From NCBI GenBank assembly GCA_026414765.1, contig JAOAIJ010000005.1, positions 1 to 33,873 on the forward strand: a stretch of DNA of 33,873 bases, given 5' to 3'. How positions within the stretch are numbered: the first letter of the stretch is position 1; each line of letters begins with the position of its first letter. Of the stretch, positions 17,379 to 25,667 are shown piece by piece. A model generated the notes under the pieces. The model was given only the letters and a program-made list of their open reading frames with translations. It ran no database searches and was not told the origin of the DNA. Source of the stretch: Clostridia bacterium (GTDB lineage Bacteria > Bacillota > Clostridia > Acetivibrionales > DSM-27016). Position numbers and translations under genes: made by a program.

Positions 17379-17426
17379 TTTGTTCCCCCGTCTAAGCGTA
17401 TTACCGCCAGTCTTTAACCAAAGTTT

Positions 17427-17432
17427 ATTATA
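17427..17432 (-). promoter_or_regulatory. Extended -10 promoter of the GH15 gene
   Basis: On the minus strand TGGTATAAT (TATAAT at 17427-17432 with an upstream TGn), but no matching -35. It lies 49 bases before the ATG at 17378, in the divergent region shared with the plus-strand GT2 gene. Confidence 0.5.
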
Positions 17433-17559
17433 CCATATCTTATTTAGTTTTTTATTATAAATATTTTTCCTATAAAAGCACAAAATATATAGTGCGACAT
17501 CATCAATTTCCCAATACCATTACCGTGTAACCAAAGCTTCACTTTTGGAGGAATATAGT

Positions 17560-18795
17560 ATGGTTTATTACATAACGCAGGGAATACAGGTACTTATTTT
17601 TATTGCCGGATGTTACTTCTTTGGAATTTCAATGTTCGGTTGGGTTAAGAAAAGAGACAAGGGAGTAGAGGAATATACGCCAAAAAAAAGATTTGCCCTC
17701 TTGATAGCTGCTCATAACGAGGAGTTGGTAATAGGGCATATAGTGGACAGTCTTAAAAGACAAAACTATCCAAAGGAGTTATATGATATATTTGTAATAG
17801 CAGACAACTGTACCGACAAAACGGCAAAAATAGCAAAAAAGCATGGTGCCTTAGTTTTTCAAAGAGTTAATAATGAGAAACGTGGTAAAGGATATGCACT
17901 TGAGTGGATGTTCCATAAAATATTCAATATGCAGGACAAATATGATGTAGTGAGCGTATTTGACGCTGACAACCTTGTATCTTCCAATTTTCTTCTTGAG
18001 ATGAACCGTCAGTTGTGCAAAGGGCATACTGTAGTCCAAGGGTATATCGACAGCAAGAATCCTTTTGACTCCTGGATAACTTGCTCCTACTCTATAGCTT
18101 TTTGGCTGGCAAACAGAATATTCCAACTACCCAGATACTATGTGGGCTTAAGCTGCGGACTATGTGGTACGGGTTTTTGCATTGATATAAATGTTTTGAA
18201 AAAAATCGGTTGGGGAGCTACATGTCTGACTGAAGATCTTGAGTTTACCATGAAGCTGGCACTAAACGGCATGAAGGTGGCATGGGCTCATAATGCTGTA
18301 GTATATGACGAAAAACCACTGACATTAAAACAATCATGGAACCAGCGCAAACGCTGGATGCAGGGTCATGCTGATTGTGCAAGCAGATTCCTGGGCCCTC
18401 TTTTTAAAAGGGCTTTCAAGGAAAATGATCTTACTGCCTTTGATTGTGCCGTATACCTTTTTCAGCCGATAAGATTCATTTTTATCGGACTTATCACCCT
18501 TATGATGTGGATACAGACAGTTTATCCTGAATCACCATTTTTCAATTTGAAGTATTTTTTCCCTGTAGAAATATGGTATATATTTGTGCTGCTTCAGTTT
18601 TTTTATGGTCCCGCCATCATACTCTCAGAAAAGAAATTTAGCCTGAAAGTACTTCTGGGATTTATAATTTACCCCTTCTATTGCTTGACCTGGGTACCTA
18701 TAACCATTCAGGGCTTCCTGGCTAAAAACAACAGGGACTGGAGCCATACCGCCCATACACGGGAGATAAGCATTAATGATTTGGAAGAGGCATAA
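17560..18795 (+). CDS. Membrane-bound processive-type family 2 glycosyltransferase
   Basis: A 411-residue protein: one N-terminal transmembrane helix (about 5-27), a cytoplasmic GT-A domain with AAHNEE, FDADN, CLTEDLEF and the QRKRWMQGH motif (the QxxRW of processive GT2 synthases), then about four C-terminal helices. It is related to bacterial poly-N-acetylglucosamine, hyaluronan and cellulose synthase-like enzymes; sugar and product cannot be told. The ATG at 17560 lies eight bases after GGAGG; the open frame reaches a TTG at 17545. It is divergent from the GH15 gene and converges on a close paralogue. Confidence 0.88.
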   Translation: MVYYITQGIQVLIFIAGCYFFGISMFGWVKKRDKGVEEYTPKKRFALLIAAHNEELVIGHIVDSLKRQNYPKELYDIFVIADNCTDKTAKIAKKHGALVFQRVNNEKRGKGYALEWMFHKIFNMQDKYDVVSVFDADNLVSSNFLLEMNRQLCKGHTVVQGYIDSKNPFDSWITCSYSIAFWLANRIFQLPRYYVGLSCGLCGTGFCIDINVLKKIGWGATCLTEDLEFTMKLALNGMKVAWAHNAVVYDEKPLTLKQSWNQRKRWMQGHADCASRFLGPLFKRAFKENDLTAFDCAVYLFQPIRFIFIGLITLMMWIQTVYPESPFFNLKYFFPVEIWYIFVLLQFFYGPAIILSEKKFSLKVLLGFIIYPFYCLTWVPITIQGFLAKNNRDWSHTAHTREISINDLEEA

Positions 18796-18798
18796 AAT

Positions 18799-18825
18799 AA
18801 GCGGCAATCCATGATTGCCGCTTTT
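18799..18825. terminator. Shared bidirectional terminator between the two GT2 paralogues
   Basis: AAGCGGCAATC (18799-18809) pairs with GATTGCCGCTT (18813-18823) around CAT, with TTTTA and AAAATA-type flanks for both directions. Confidence 0.9.
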
Positions 18826-18834
18826 ATAGTTCTA

Positions 18835-20073
18835 TTAGCTTACTTTTTCAAGTGCTTCAACATCCCCCAGATCCAGAGCCCTTGTATGTAAGGTATGTAC
18901 CCATTCCCTCTTGTTTCTATCGATAAAACCATGGATTATGATAGGTATCCAGGTCAAGCTGTACAGTGGAAATGTAATAAAATATCCCAGAATCTTTTTA
19001 CTCATTTTACCTTCAACACATACAAAAATTATACTATAGTAGGTAAATACAAGTACCAGCAACATAAATAAAACTGTTTTTGCATTAAACTCTATCTGTG
19101 AAGGATCCAAAATCAGTGATACTATAGTGGAAACCAATCCTATACCATTTGCAACAATCACAAAAGGCTGAATAAGATACATAGCTGCATCTAATGCTAC
19201 CTTGTCGCGCTTTGTAACAGCCCTGGTCAGCATGCTCTTAAGATATCTCCGGGCACAATCACAGTGTCCCTGCATCCAACGCTTCCTCTGCCTCCAGGAT
19301 TGACCCATTTTCAAAGGTTTTTCATCATATATCACTGCTTCATGAGACCACGAAACCTTCATTCCTTTTAAAACGAGCTTTAATGAAAATTCCAAATCTT
19401 CTGTCAGGCAGGTAGCACCCCAGCCTATATCCTTAAGTACGTCGGTTGACATTACAAACCCTGTTCCTCCGAGCGCACAGCTAAGTCCAAGATAGTGTCT
19501 TGGCAGTTGGAACAGCCTGTTACTGGTCCAGTATGAAATCGAATAGTTGCCCGATACCCACGAATCCATTGGATTCTTGCTGTCAAGATAACCCTGAATA
19601 ACCTTGTGTCCAAGCTGCAGCTGTTTGTTCATTTCAAGCAGATAATTGGGCGAAGCCAGATTATCTGCATCAAATATACATACCGCATCATACTGCTTAT
19701 CCAATGCAAAAAGCTTTTTGAACATCCATTCGAGCGAGTGCCCTTTGCCCTTCTTTACTGTATCAAACCTTTCATATACCATTGCTCCATTTTTCCTTGC
19801 CACTTCAGCAGTATTATCACTACAATTATCGGCAATTACAAAAATGTCATACATGTCTTTAGGATAATTCAGCTCTTTAAGGTTGCGTACTATACTTCCT
19901 ATGACTATTTCCTCATTATGTGCCGCTACAATTACGGCAAACCTGTTTACTACAGGAAATCTATCAGCAGGTATTTCCTTACGTTTGAACCATCCGAATA
20001 CGGAAATAGCAAAATAGTAAATAAAAATACCCCATAACAGATACTGAAAAGTTAATATCAATATATTTAACAT
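18835..20073 (-). CDS. Membrane-bound family 2 glycosyltransferase, paralogue of the convergent gene
   Basis: A 412-residue protein with the same architecture as the plus-strand neighbour: N-terminal helix, AAHNEE, IFDADN, CLTEDLEF, QRKRWMQGH, C-terminal helices. Long shared blocks, such as YDIFVIADNC, LEWMFKKLF-type and GWGATCLTEDLEF, show a recent duplication, now arranged tail to tail. GGGGGA lies about 10-11 bases before the ATG. Its upstream region holds the 40-bp palindrome. Product unknown; a membrane-linked or extracellular polysaccharide is inferred from the family. Confidence 0.88.
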   Translation of the reverse strand: MLNILILTFQYLLWGIFIYYFAISVFGWFKRKEIPADRFPVVNRFAVIVAAHNEEIVIGSIVRNLKELNYPKDMYDIFVIADNCSDNTAEVARKNGAMVYERFDTVKKGKGHSLEWMFKKLFALDKQYDAVCIFDADNLASPNYLLEMNKQLQLGHKVIQGYLDSKNPMDSWVSGNYSISYWTSNRLFQLPRHYLGLSCALGGTGFVMSTDVLKDIGWGATCLTEDLEFSLKLVLKGMKVSWSHEAVIYDEKPLKMGQSWRQRKRWMQGHCDCARRYLKSMLTRAVTKRDKVALDAAMYLIQPFVIVANGIGLVSTIVSLILDPSQIEFNAKTVLFMLLVLVFTYYSIIFVCVEGKMSKKILGYFITFPLYSLTWIPIIIHGFIDRNKREWVHTLHTRALDLGDVEALEKVS

Positions 20074-20165
20074 AACTTATAAATCCCCCAACTATGTACT
20101 ACTATTCTTTTCTCTCTTGTACATTGTATACTTTTCTTTTTATTGTCATTACAGAAAATCTGATA

Positions 20166-20205
20166 TATGAAATTTTGTACATATAAATATGTACAAAATT
20201 TCATA
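20166..20205. repeat. 40-bp near-perfect palindrome, candidate operator of the GT2 gene
   Basis: Arms of 19 bases (20166-20184 and 20187-20205) are perfect complements around AA. The core reads TTGTACATA-TAAA-TATGTACAA. It lies 93-132 bases upstream of the GT2 start, lacks GC-rich pairing and a T-run, and is therefore more like a dimer-binding site than a terminator. Confidence 0.6.
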
Positions 20206-20356
20206 CTAATCAAAAATACATTATTTTGGAATATAAATCAAGTACAATATGAGCCTGAATATCCTCATATTCGGGATTGATATTTTTTTATCAGTGTATA
20301 TTTTTAGTAAATTACACTATAATTCAGTTTTTTAGTGAATTTCATATAAAAACAAT

Positions 20357-20382
20357 AAACTCTGAGTAAATTCTCAGAGTTT
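20357..20382 (-). terminator. Terminator of the ctsR-mcsA-mcsB-clpC operon
   Basis: On the minus strand a 10-bp stem AAACTCTGAG/CTCAGAGTTT surrounds AATTTA and is followed by ATTGTTTTTA, shortly after the clpC stop. Confidence 0.82.
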
Positions 20383-20394
20383 TATCGTTTCCAA

Positions 20395-22827
20395 CTAATT
20401 CTTATTAAATACCAATTGGTTATCTTTAAGTCCTATTGTCACTTTATCACCTGGCTTTATCTTGCCTTCCAGCATTTCTTCCGCCAGTTCATCCTCAACC
20501 ATACTTTGTATTGAACGCCTCAAGGGTCTTGCGCCATATACCGGATCAAAGCCTCTTTTTGCAAGATACAGTTTAACATCTTCATCAACTTCAATAGTGA
20601 TGGCACTTTGCTTTAGTCTGTTTGAGAGCATATCAAGCATAAGGCTTACAATTTTCTTAAGATGCTCTTCATCCAGCGGATGAAAAACAATAGTTTCATC
20701 AATTCTGTTAAGGAATTCAGGTCTGAAAGTCCTTTTCAGTTCTCCCATAACTTCACTCTTCATATTTTCATAGTTTTTATTTTTCTCATCCTTATCTGTT
20801 GAAAACCCCATTCTCTTGGGCTCTGTAATAAGTCTGGCACCTACATTGGAAGTCATTATTATGACAGTATTTCTGAAATCTACCTTTCTCCCTTGAGAAT
20901 CCGTCAAGCGCCCATCTTCCAAAATCTGCAGGAGAATATTGAATACATCCGGATGTGCCTTTTCTATCTCATCAAACAGCAGCACCGAATATGGCTTTCT
21001 TCTCACTTTCTCAGTTAGCTGTCCGCCTTCTTCATAGCCAACATACCCCGGAGGAGAACCTACAAGTCTTGAAACACTATGCTTCTCCATATATTCCGAC
21101 ATATCTATTCTTACCATTGCATTTTCATCACCAAATATAGCTTCAGCCAATGCTTTACACAATTCAGTTTTACCTACGCCTGTAGGCCCAAGGAATATAA
21201 ATGACCCGACTGGACGTTTAGGATCCTTTAAGCCAACCCTACCTCTTCTGATTGCACGGGACACGGCTTTAACAGCTTCCTCCTGACCAATAACCCTCAA
21301 ATGGAGAACTTCCTCCATTTTCATCAACCTCTCGGATTCTTCTTCAGCCAGTCGTTTTACAGGAATCCCCGTCCAACTGGAAACTATTTCTGCAATCTCC
21401 TCCTCAGTGACTGTATCGGTTTTAGTTTGATTTTTCTGATTCCATTCGTTTTTCATCTTATCCAGTTCGCCTTTGATTTTTTGCTCTTCATCCCGTACCC
21501 TGGCAGCCTTCTCATACTCCTGGCATCTGATAGCTTCTTCTTTTTCTTTTCTCAGGTTTTCTACCTGTTCTTCAAGCTTTTTCAAGTCAGGGGGGGCTGT
21601 AAATGATTTCAATCTTACTCTCGAAGCAGCTTCATCAATAAGGTCGATTGCCTTATCCGGCAAGTATCTGTCTGCTATATACCTGTCGGACAATTTTACC
21701 GCTGCTTCAACAGCATCATCCGTTATGTTGACTCTGTGATGGGCTTCATACTTATCCCTTACGCCCTTTAATATTTCTATGGCTTCCTCTTTTGACGGTT
21801 CACCGACTGTTATTGGCTGAAACCTTCTTTCGAGAGCTGCATCCTTCTCTACATGCTTACGGTATTCATCCAGTGTAGTTGCTCCAATCACCTGAATTTC
21901 CCCCCTTGCAAGGGAAGGCTTAAGGATATTGGATGCATCAATAGCACCTTCTGCTGCACCTGCTCCAATTATTGTGTGCATTTCGTCTATAAACAGAATA
22001 ATATTTCCGGCCTTTCTTATCTCGTCCATGGCCTTTTTCAATCTTTCCTCAAATTCACCCCTGTATTTTGCTCCTGCTACCATAGATGACAGATCAAGTG
22101 TAACTACCCTCTTGTCTTTAAGTATTTCAGGGATGTTGCCTTCAACTATTTTCTGCGCCAGTCCCTCTGCAATTGCAGTCTTACCGACCCCCGGCTCACC
22201 TATTAGACATGGATTATTCTTAGTTCTTCTGCTCAGTATTTGTATTACTCTTTCGATTTCCTGGTCACGCCCTATAACCGGGTCAAATTTCCCCTCTCTG
22301 GCCATTTCAGTCAAATCTCTTCCAAACTGATTCAGGGTAGGAGTATTTGAGTAATTGGGACTGCTCTTCGGTTCCCCTGTAGCACCAGGGGCTTCACTGC
22401 TCAGCATTTTCAGTATTTCATTCAACAGTTTTTGCGGATCTACTCCCAAATCCATGAGTATTCTAACCGCAACGCTCTCGCCTTCTTTCATTATGCCTAA
22501 AAGTAAATGTTCTGTTCCGATGTAATTATGCCCCATCCTCCTGGCTTCTCTGAAAGAGAGTTCAAGCACCCTCTTTGTCCTTGGTGTAAAGCCTAGCGGC
22601 TGTTCACCGGTTTGCTCGCCTTTTCCTATCAATTCCTCTATTTCCTTTAAGATTTTTTCTTCCGTAACACCTTGATTTTGCAAAACCCTTGCTGCTACAC
22701 CGCTTCCTTCTTTTACAAGCCCAAGCAGCAAATGTTCGGTTCCTACGTAATTATGCCCTAAAAGCATCGCACTTTCTTGTGAAAAAGTGATTGCTTTTTC
22801 AGCTTTCTCAGTAAAACGTCCGTACAT
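20395..22827 (-). CDS. clpC: Clp protease ATP-binding subunit ClpC
   Basis: An 810-residue Hsp100 unfoldase that feeds ClpP. Two N-terminal Clp repeats (residues 3-65 and 78-140, with [12 protein letters not shown] and [12 protein letters not shown]), AAA1 with Walker A GEPGVGKT (210-217) and LFIDEMHT, the middle domain with a UVR-like motif ([15 protein letters not shown], 435-449) for McsB/MecA-type adaptors, and AAA2 with Walker A GPTGVGKT (547-554) and LFDEIEKAH. Length matches B. subtilis ClpC (810). It is the last gene of the CtsR-controlled operon, 25 bases after mcsB. GGAG lies 9 bases before the ATG. Confidence 0.97.
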   Translation of the reverse strand: MYGRFTEKAEKAITFSQESAMLLGHNYVGTEHLLLGLVKEGSGVAARVLQNQGVTEEKILKEIEELIGKGEQTGEQPLGFTPRTKRVLELSFREARRMGHNYIGTEHLLLGIMKEGESVAVRILMDLGVDPQKLLNEILKMLSSEAPGATGEPKSSPNYSNTPTLNQFGRDLTEMAREGKFDPVIGRDQEIERVIQILSRRTKNNPCLIGEPGVGKTAIAEGLAQKIVEGNIPEILKDKRVVTLDLSSMVAGAKYRGEFEERLKKAMDEIRKAGNIILFIDEMHTIIGAGAAEGAIDASNILKPSLARGEIQVIGATTLDEYRKHVEKDAALERRFQPITVGEPSKEEAIEILKGVRDKYEAHHRVNITDDAVEAAVKLSDRYIADRYLPDKAIDLIDEAASRVRLKSFTAPPDLKKLEEQVENLRKEKEEAIRCQEYEKAARVRDEEQKIKGELDKMKNEWNQKNQTKTDTVTEEEIAEIVSSWTGIPVKRLAEEESERLMKMEEVLHLRVIGQEEAVKAVSRAIRRGRVGLKDPKRPVGSFIFLGPTGVGKTELCKALAEAIFGDENAMVRIDMSEYMEKHSVSRLVGSPPGYVGYEEGGQLTEKVRRKPYSVLLFDEIEKAHPDVFNILLQILEDGRLTDSQGRKVDFRNTVIIMTSNVGARLITEPKRMGFSTDKDEKNKNYENMKSEVMGELKRTFRPEFLNRIDETIVFHPLDEEHLKKIVSLMLDMLSNRLKQSAITIEVDEDVKLYLAKRGFDPVYGARPLRRSIQSMVEDELAEEMLEGKIKPGDKVTIGLKDNQLVFNKN

Positions 22828-22852
22828 ATTTTCTCACTCCGTTCTTTTTAGA

Positions 22853-23890
22853 TTACACTTTTTTATCTGTTAGCTTCTTCCTGATCACTTCCGCCCTGCT
22901 TATATCCCTTTCATCAGGACTCAAGAGCTTTCCAGCAAGCTTTTGCAAATTTGCAGGCTGTGTCAGAAGCATTATCTCATTTATTGTTTCTATGGGAATA
23001 TCTTTGATTATTCCCATATCTACACCCAGTCTAACATCTGAAAGCAATTTCAGGCACTCTTCCGAAGATATTATCCTGGCATTGGTAAATATTCCTAAAG
23101 CTCTGAAAACCTTATCCTCAAAGCGGTAGGAGTTTTGTTTGTACAATTCATTCCTAAGCATTCTTTCCTGCTCAATGATCTGGAATGCAATATTGGTTAC
23201 ACTTGTTATGATTTCTTCCTCTGTCTGACCCAAAGTTACCTGGTTTGAAATTTGAAACATATTTCCCGAGGCTTCACTGTTTTCGCCGTAAATTCCACGC
23301 ACAGCTATGCCTAGCTTGCTGCAAGCTTCCAGAATCCCCTTTACATATCCTGTCATCATTAAAGCAGGCAAATGCAACATCACTGATGCTCTCAAACCTG
23401 TGCCGATATTCGTAGGACAGCATGTAACATATCCGTATTCCTTGCTGAAAGCAAACTCAATATTTTCCTCCAAAAGAGTATCAATGTTATTGCAAAGTTT
23501 CCAGGCACTATCCATCTGCATACCCGGGAACATACACTGTATTCTTAAGTGGTCCTCTTCATTAACCATAATGCTTATCTTTTCATCTCTGCTGATAAGT
23601 GCGCCGCATTCCCGTTTATTCTCAGCCATATCAGGGCTTATAAGATGTTTTTCTACCAGCGACAGTCTGTCTACATCATTGAGAATATTCAGATCTACAA
23701 ATAAAATATCTTTAGCAAGGGCACTATTTCCGTTAAAAATCGCGCTCTTTACTTCCCCAAGAGTCCTTGTGCACTGCTCATTATCCATCTTGTAAGGAAA
23801 AGGATAATTTCTGAAATTGCGTGCAAGCCTCACTCTGCTGCTGATTACAACATCTGATTCCGGCCCTTTGTCAAAATACCAGCTTTTCAT
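22853..23890 (-). CDS. mcsB: Protein-arginine kinase McsB
   Basis: A 345-residue phosphagen-kinase-fold enzyme that phosphorylates arginines on CtsR and damaged proteins, marking them for ClpCP. Visible signatures: VVISSRVRLARN near the N-terminus, ECGALISRDEKISIMVNEEDHLRIQ, and the guanido-kinase block CPTNIGTGLRASVMLHLP. GGAGG lies six bases before the ATG at 23890 (MKSWYF); the open frame to 23923 overlaps mcsA and is rejected. It follows mcsA by 16 bases, consistent with cotranscription. Confidence 0.96.
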   Translation of the reverse strand: MKSWYFDKGPESDVVISSRVRLARNFRNYPFPYKMDNEQCTRTLGEVKSAIFNGNSALAKDILFVDLNILNDVDRLSLVEKHLISPDMAENKRECGALISRDEKISIMVNEEDHLRIQCMFPGMQMDSAWKLCNNIDTLLEENIEFAFSKEYGYVTCCPTNIGTGLRASVMLHLPALMMTGYVKGILEACSKLGIAVRGIYGENSEASGNMFQISNQVTLGQTEEEIITSVTNIAFQIIEQERMLRNELYKQNSYRFEDKVFRALGIFTNARIISSEECLKLLSDVRLGVDMGIIKDIPIETINEIMLLTQPANLQKLAGKLLSPDERDISRAEVIRKKLTDKKV

Positions 23891-23906
23891 ATAACCCCTC
23901 CAGCCT

Positions 23907-24410
23907 TTACTTTTTGGACTCAAAACTCTTTATCTTATCCCTGATTTCTGCAGCCTTCTCATATTCTTCAGCCTGGATAGCCTTATTCAGAAGTTCCTTT
24001 AATGCCTCAATTTCCTTTGAATACTTTATATCCTTTGAAACTCTGGCTGGAATCTTTCCATTATGCTCCACATTGCCGTGCAACCTTTTAATCAATGGCT
24101 TGATTTTCTGTCCAAACTCTTCATAACAATTGCCACAGCCGAGCTTGCCTACCTTCTGAAATTCTTCATAACTCATACCGCATTTTCCGCATATCACCTG
24201 CTGAGGTTGTATTTTTTGCACATAAGAACCGGCATGTTCCATACCCATGAGTCCACTGAAAAAATCACTGACACTTAAGGGTGCGCTTACACTAAGCTGT
24301 CCCTTCTCTTTTGCACACTGTTCACACAAATACATTTCACTTTTTTTATTATTGTTTATTTGAGTAAAGTGAACATTTGCAACCCTCTTTTGACAATGTT
24401 GACACATCAT
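23907..24410 (-). CDS. mcsA: McsA, zinc-finger activator of McsB
   Basis: A 167-residue protein with four CxxC pairs (CQHC, CEQC, CGKC, CGNC) for zinc binding and a C-terminal UVR-like coiled motif (AIQAEEYEKAAEIRDKI). It activates McsB kinase and helps control CtsR. A GTG at 24419 is only three bases from GGAGG, while the ATG at 24410 is about ten from the GGAG, so the ATG (MMCQHC) is preferred. Unusually, 241 bases separate it from ctsR, with a weak hairpin (24583-24605) but no clear promoter or CtsR site seen. Confidence 0.94.
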   Translation of the reverse strand: MMCQHCQKRVANVHFTQINNNKKSEMYLCEQCAKEKGQLSVSAPLSVSDFFSGLMGMEHAGSYVQKIQPQQVICGKCGMSYEEFQKVGKLGCGNCYEEFGQKIKPLIKRLHGNVEHNGKIPARVSKDIKYSKEIEALKELLNKAIQAEEYEKAAEIRDKIKSFESKK

Positions 24411-24651
24411 ATGCCTCACACTCCTCCGGTTATTTTTTGCCAGTTGCCGGTTACTTTTACATAATCAAATAACAATGTAACACAGTATTCGGCATAAAGA
24501 AAACGATTGCCCAAGTACGCGTTTTATATTGATTGTAGTAATAGATAAGTCGACAGCAGCTACTTTATTCTATGTTTTTATGATGGAAATCATTTTTATT
24601 TCCATTAAATTAGCTCTACTTTAAAATATTGAATTTTTGTTTGCAATTTTA

Positions 24652-25110
24652 TCAAACAAGTAAACTCATCAACATGTGTTTCAGTATGCTTGCCCGCAGC
24701 ACATCCCTTTCAGGGAGTTGAACTGCTCCCAGTATCTTGTCGCTTGTAGCCGCCTTTAGCAGCAGCCCTTCTCTCCGTGTAATGACTTCATAGTCCATAA
24801 AATTATTTACGAATATTTCCGCTGATTGCTGGGATATGCTGTTTCCCATGGACATTACTATATGTGTAAGGTAATCACCTGCACGGGTAATATTAACTCT
24901 TCTGATGCGTATGTGACCCCCTCCACCTCTGCGGCTTTCCACATAATACCCTTTTTCGGTTGTGAATCTGGTATCTATTACATAGTTTATCTGCGATGGC
25001 ACACAATTAAACTGATTTGCCAGCTCATTCCGCTGAATCTCTATACTGCCGTTCGTATCATTTATTAGCTGCTTAATAAAAGCCTCAATTAAATCACTTA
25101 ATCTTGCCAT
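24652..25110 (-). CDS. ctsR: Class III heat-shock repressor CtsR
   Basis: A 152-residue repressor. The N-terminal winged helix-turn-helix begins MARLSDLIEAFI; the glycine-rich wing ESRRGGGGHIRIRR, which senses heat in Bacillus CtsR, is intact; the C-terminal dimer domain includes NFMDYEVITRREGLLLKAA. The start is the ATG at 25110 with GAGGTG upstream, giving the family length; the GTG at 25119 lies inside the RBS region. It represses its own operon through the operator just upstream. Confidence 0.97.
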   Translation of the reverse strand: MARLSDLIEAFIKQLINDTNGSIEIQRNELANQFNCVPSQINYVIDTRFTTEKGYYVESRRGGGGHIRIRRVNITRAGDYLTHIVMSMGNSISQQSAEIFVNNFMDYEVITRREGLLLKAATSDKILGAVQLPERDVLRASILKHMLMSLLV

Positions 25111-25130
25111 AGCACTCACCTCGTATTGAT

Positions 25131-25147
25131 TTTGACTATCTTTGACT
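25131..25147 (-). promoter_or_regulatory. CtsR operator
   Basis: On the minus strand AGTCAAAGATAGTCAAA: two perfect heptamers separated by three bases, matching the CtsR consensus RGTCAAA-NAN-RGTCAAA. It lies just downstream of the -10 box, over the expected start site. Confidence 0.93.
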
Positions 25148-25156
25148 ATTAAATAT

Positions 25157-25185
25157 ATTATAAATCATATCATAGTCCAGTTCAA
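25157..25185 (-). promoter_or_regulatory. SigA promoter of the ctsR operon
   Basis: On the minus strand, TTGAAC (25180-25185), a 17-bp spacer and TATAAT (25157-25162); the start site would be near 25150, at the edge of the CtsR operator. Confidence 0.88.
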
Positions 25186-25268
25186 TTGTATAATAAATAT
25201 CTGATATGGAAATTACCGGCTTCATAATAGAATATCTGATTTATTCTTAAATTTCTTTGCTGATGCTC

Positions 25269-25469
25269 TTAGTTGCTCCTCTTTTTATCACTTTTTTTGT
25301 TGTCTGCAACCTCCGATGATATTTCCGTAGTTTCCTCCAAATGTCTTGCTATCTTCCTCTGTCTGTCTATATTCATCCACTGGTCAAAGGAAGGTATAAA
25401 TTCACCATACATTGTGACATCCTCTATTCTTTCATCCTTTATATTGTTTTTATTGTTTTTGTTAGCCAT
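25269..25469 (-). CDS. Small hydrophilic 66-residue protein of unknown function
   Basis: GGAGG lies eight bases before the ATG. The protein is Lys/Asn-rich at both ends with a central segment GEFIPSFDQWMNIDRQRKIARHL and an acidic stretch after it. It has no membrane segment, no signal peptide and no cysteines. No family is recognised. It sits just upstream of the ctsR promoter on the same strand; the ctsR operon has its own promoter, so they are probably separate units. Confidence 0.7.
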   Translation of the reverse strand: MANKNNKNNIKDERIEDVTMYGEFIPSFDQWMNIDRQRKIARHLEETTEISSEVADNKKSDKKRSN

Positions 25470-25600
25470 GAACTGCTCCTCCGACTTTTAATATTCAGTA
25501 AATATTTAAAATATCATCTAAAAAATTACCCGAGAATATTTTTTACCATACTCAGAATTATATTCTTTAATAAATTGAATAATATAGTATTATAATCTAA

Positions 25601-25642
25601 AAAATGGGTAAAGGCGCCATAACAGACACCTTCACCCATTTT
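25601..25642 (-). terminator. Terminator of the DUF4349-like lipoprotein gene
   Basis: On the minus strand AAAATGGGTGAAGGTGTC and GCGCCTTTACCCATTTT form a long, slightly imperfect stem followed by TTAGATT; it lies 26 bases after the stop. Confidence 0.8.
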
Positions 25643-25667
25643 AGCATCTTCTTAAATAAACCGGTTG

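Larger units (their letters stand above)
20074..20394. other. Intergenic region upstream of the minus-strand GT2 gene, with palindromes
   Basis: Apart from the 40-bp palindrome and the clpC terminator listed separately, it holds a second hairpin (20254-20275, CCTGAATAT-cctc-ATATTCGGG) followed by ATTGATATTTTTTTA, which on the plus strand looks like a terminator with no matching gene. Two near-identical segments TTTTTAGTAAATT and TTTTTAGTGAATT lie between 20300 and 20345. No open frame of note was seen. Confidence 0.5.

Noticed and set aside
20166-20205. Palindrome as an intrinsic terminator
   Set aside because: The stem is AT-rich with no T-run, and no gene ends immediately before it on either strand.
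21929-22330. 133-codon plus-strand frame within clpC
   Set aside because: Antisense shadow of the conserved AAA1 domain of clpC.
24420-24651. Second CtsR operator before mcsA
   Set aside because: No GTCAAA heptamer pair was found in the gap.
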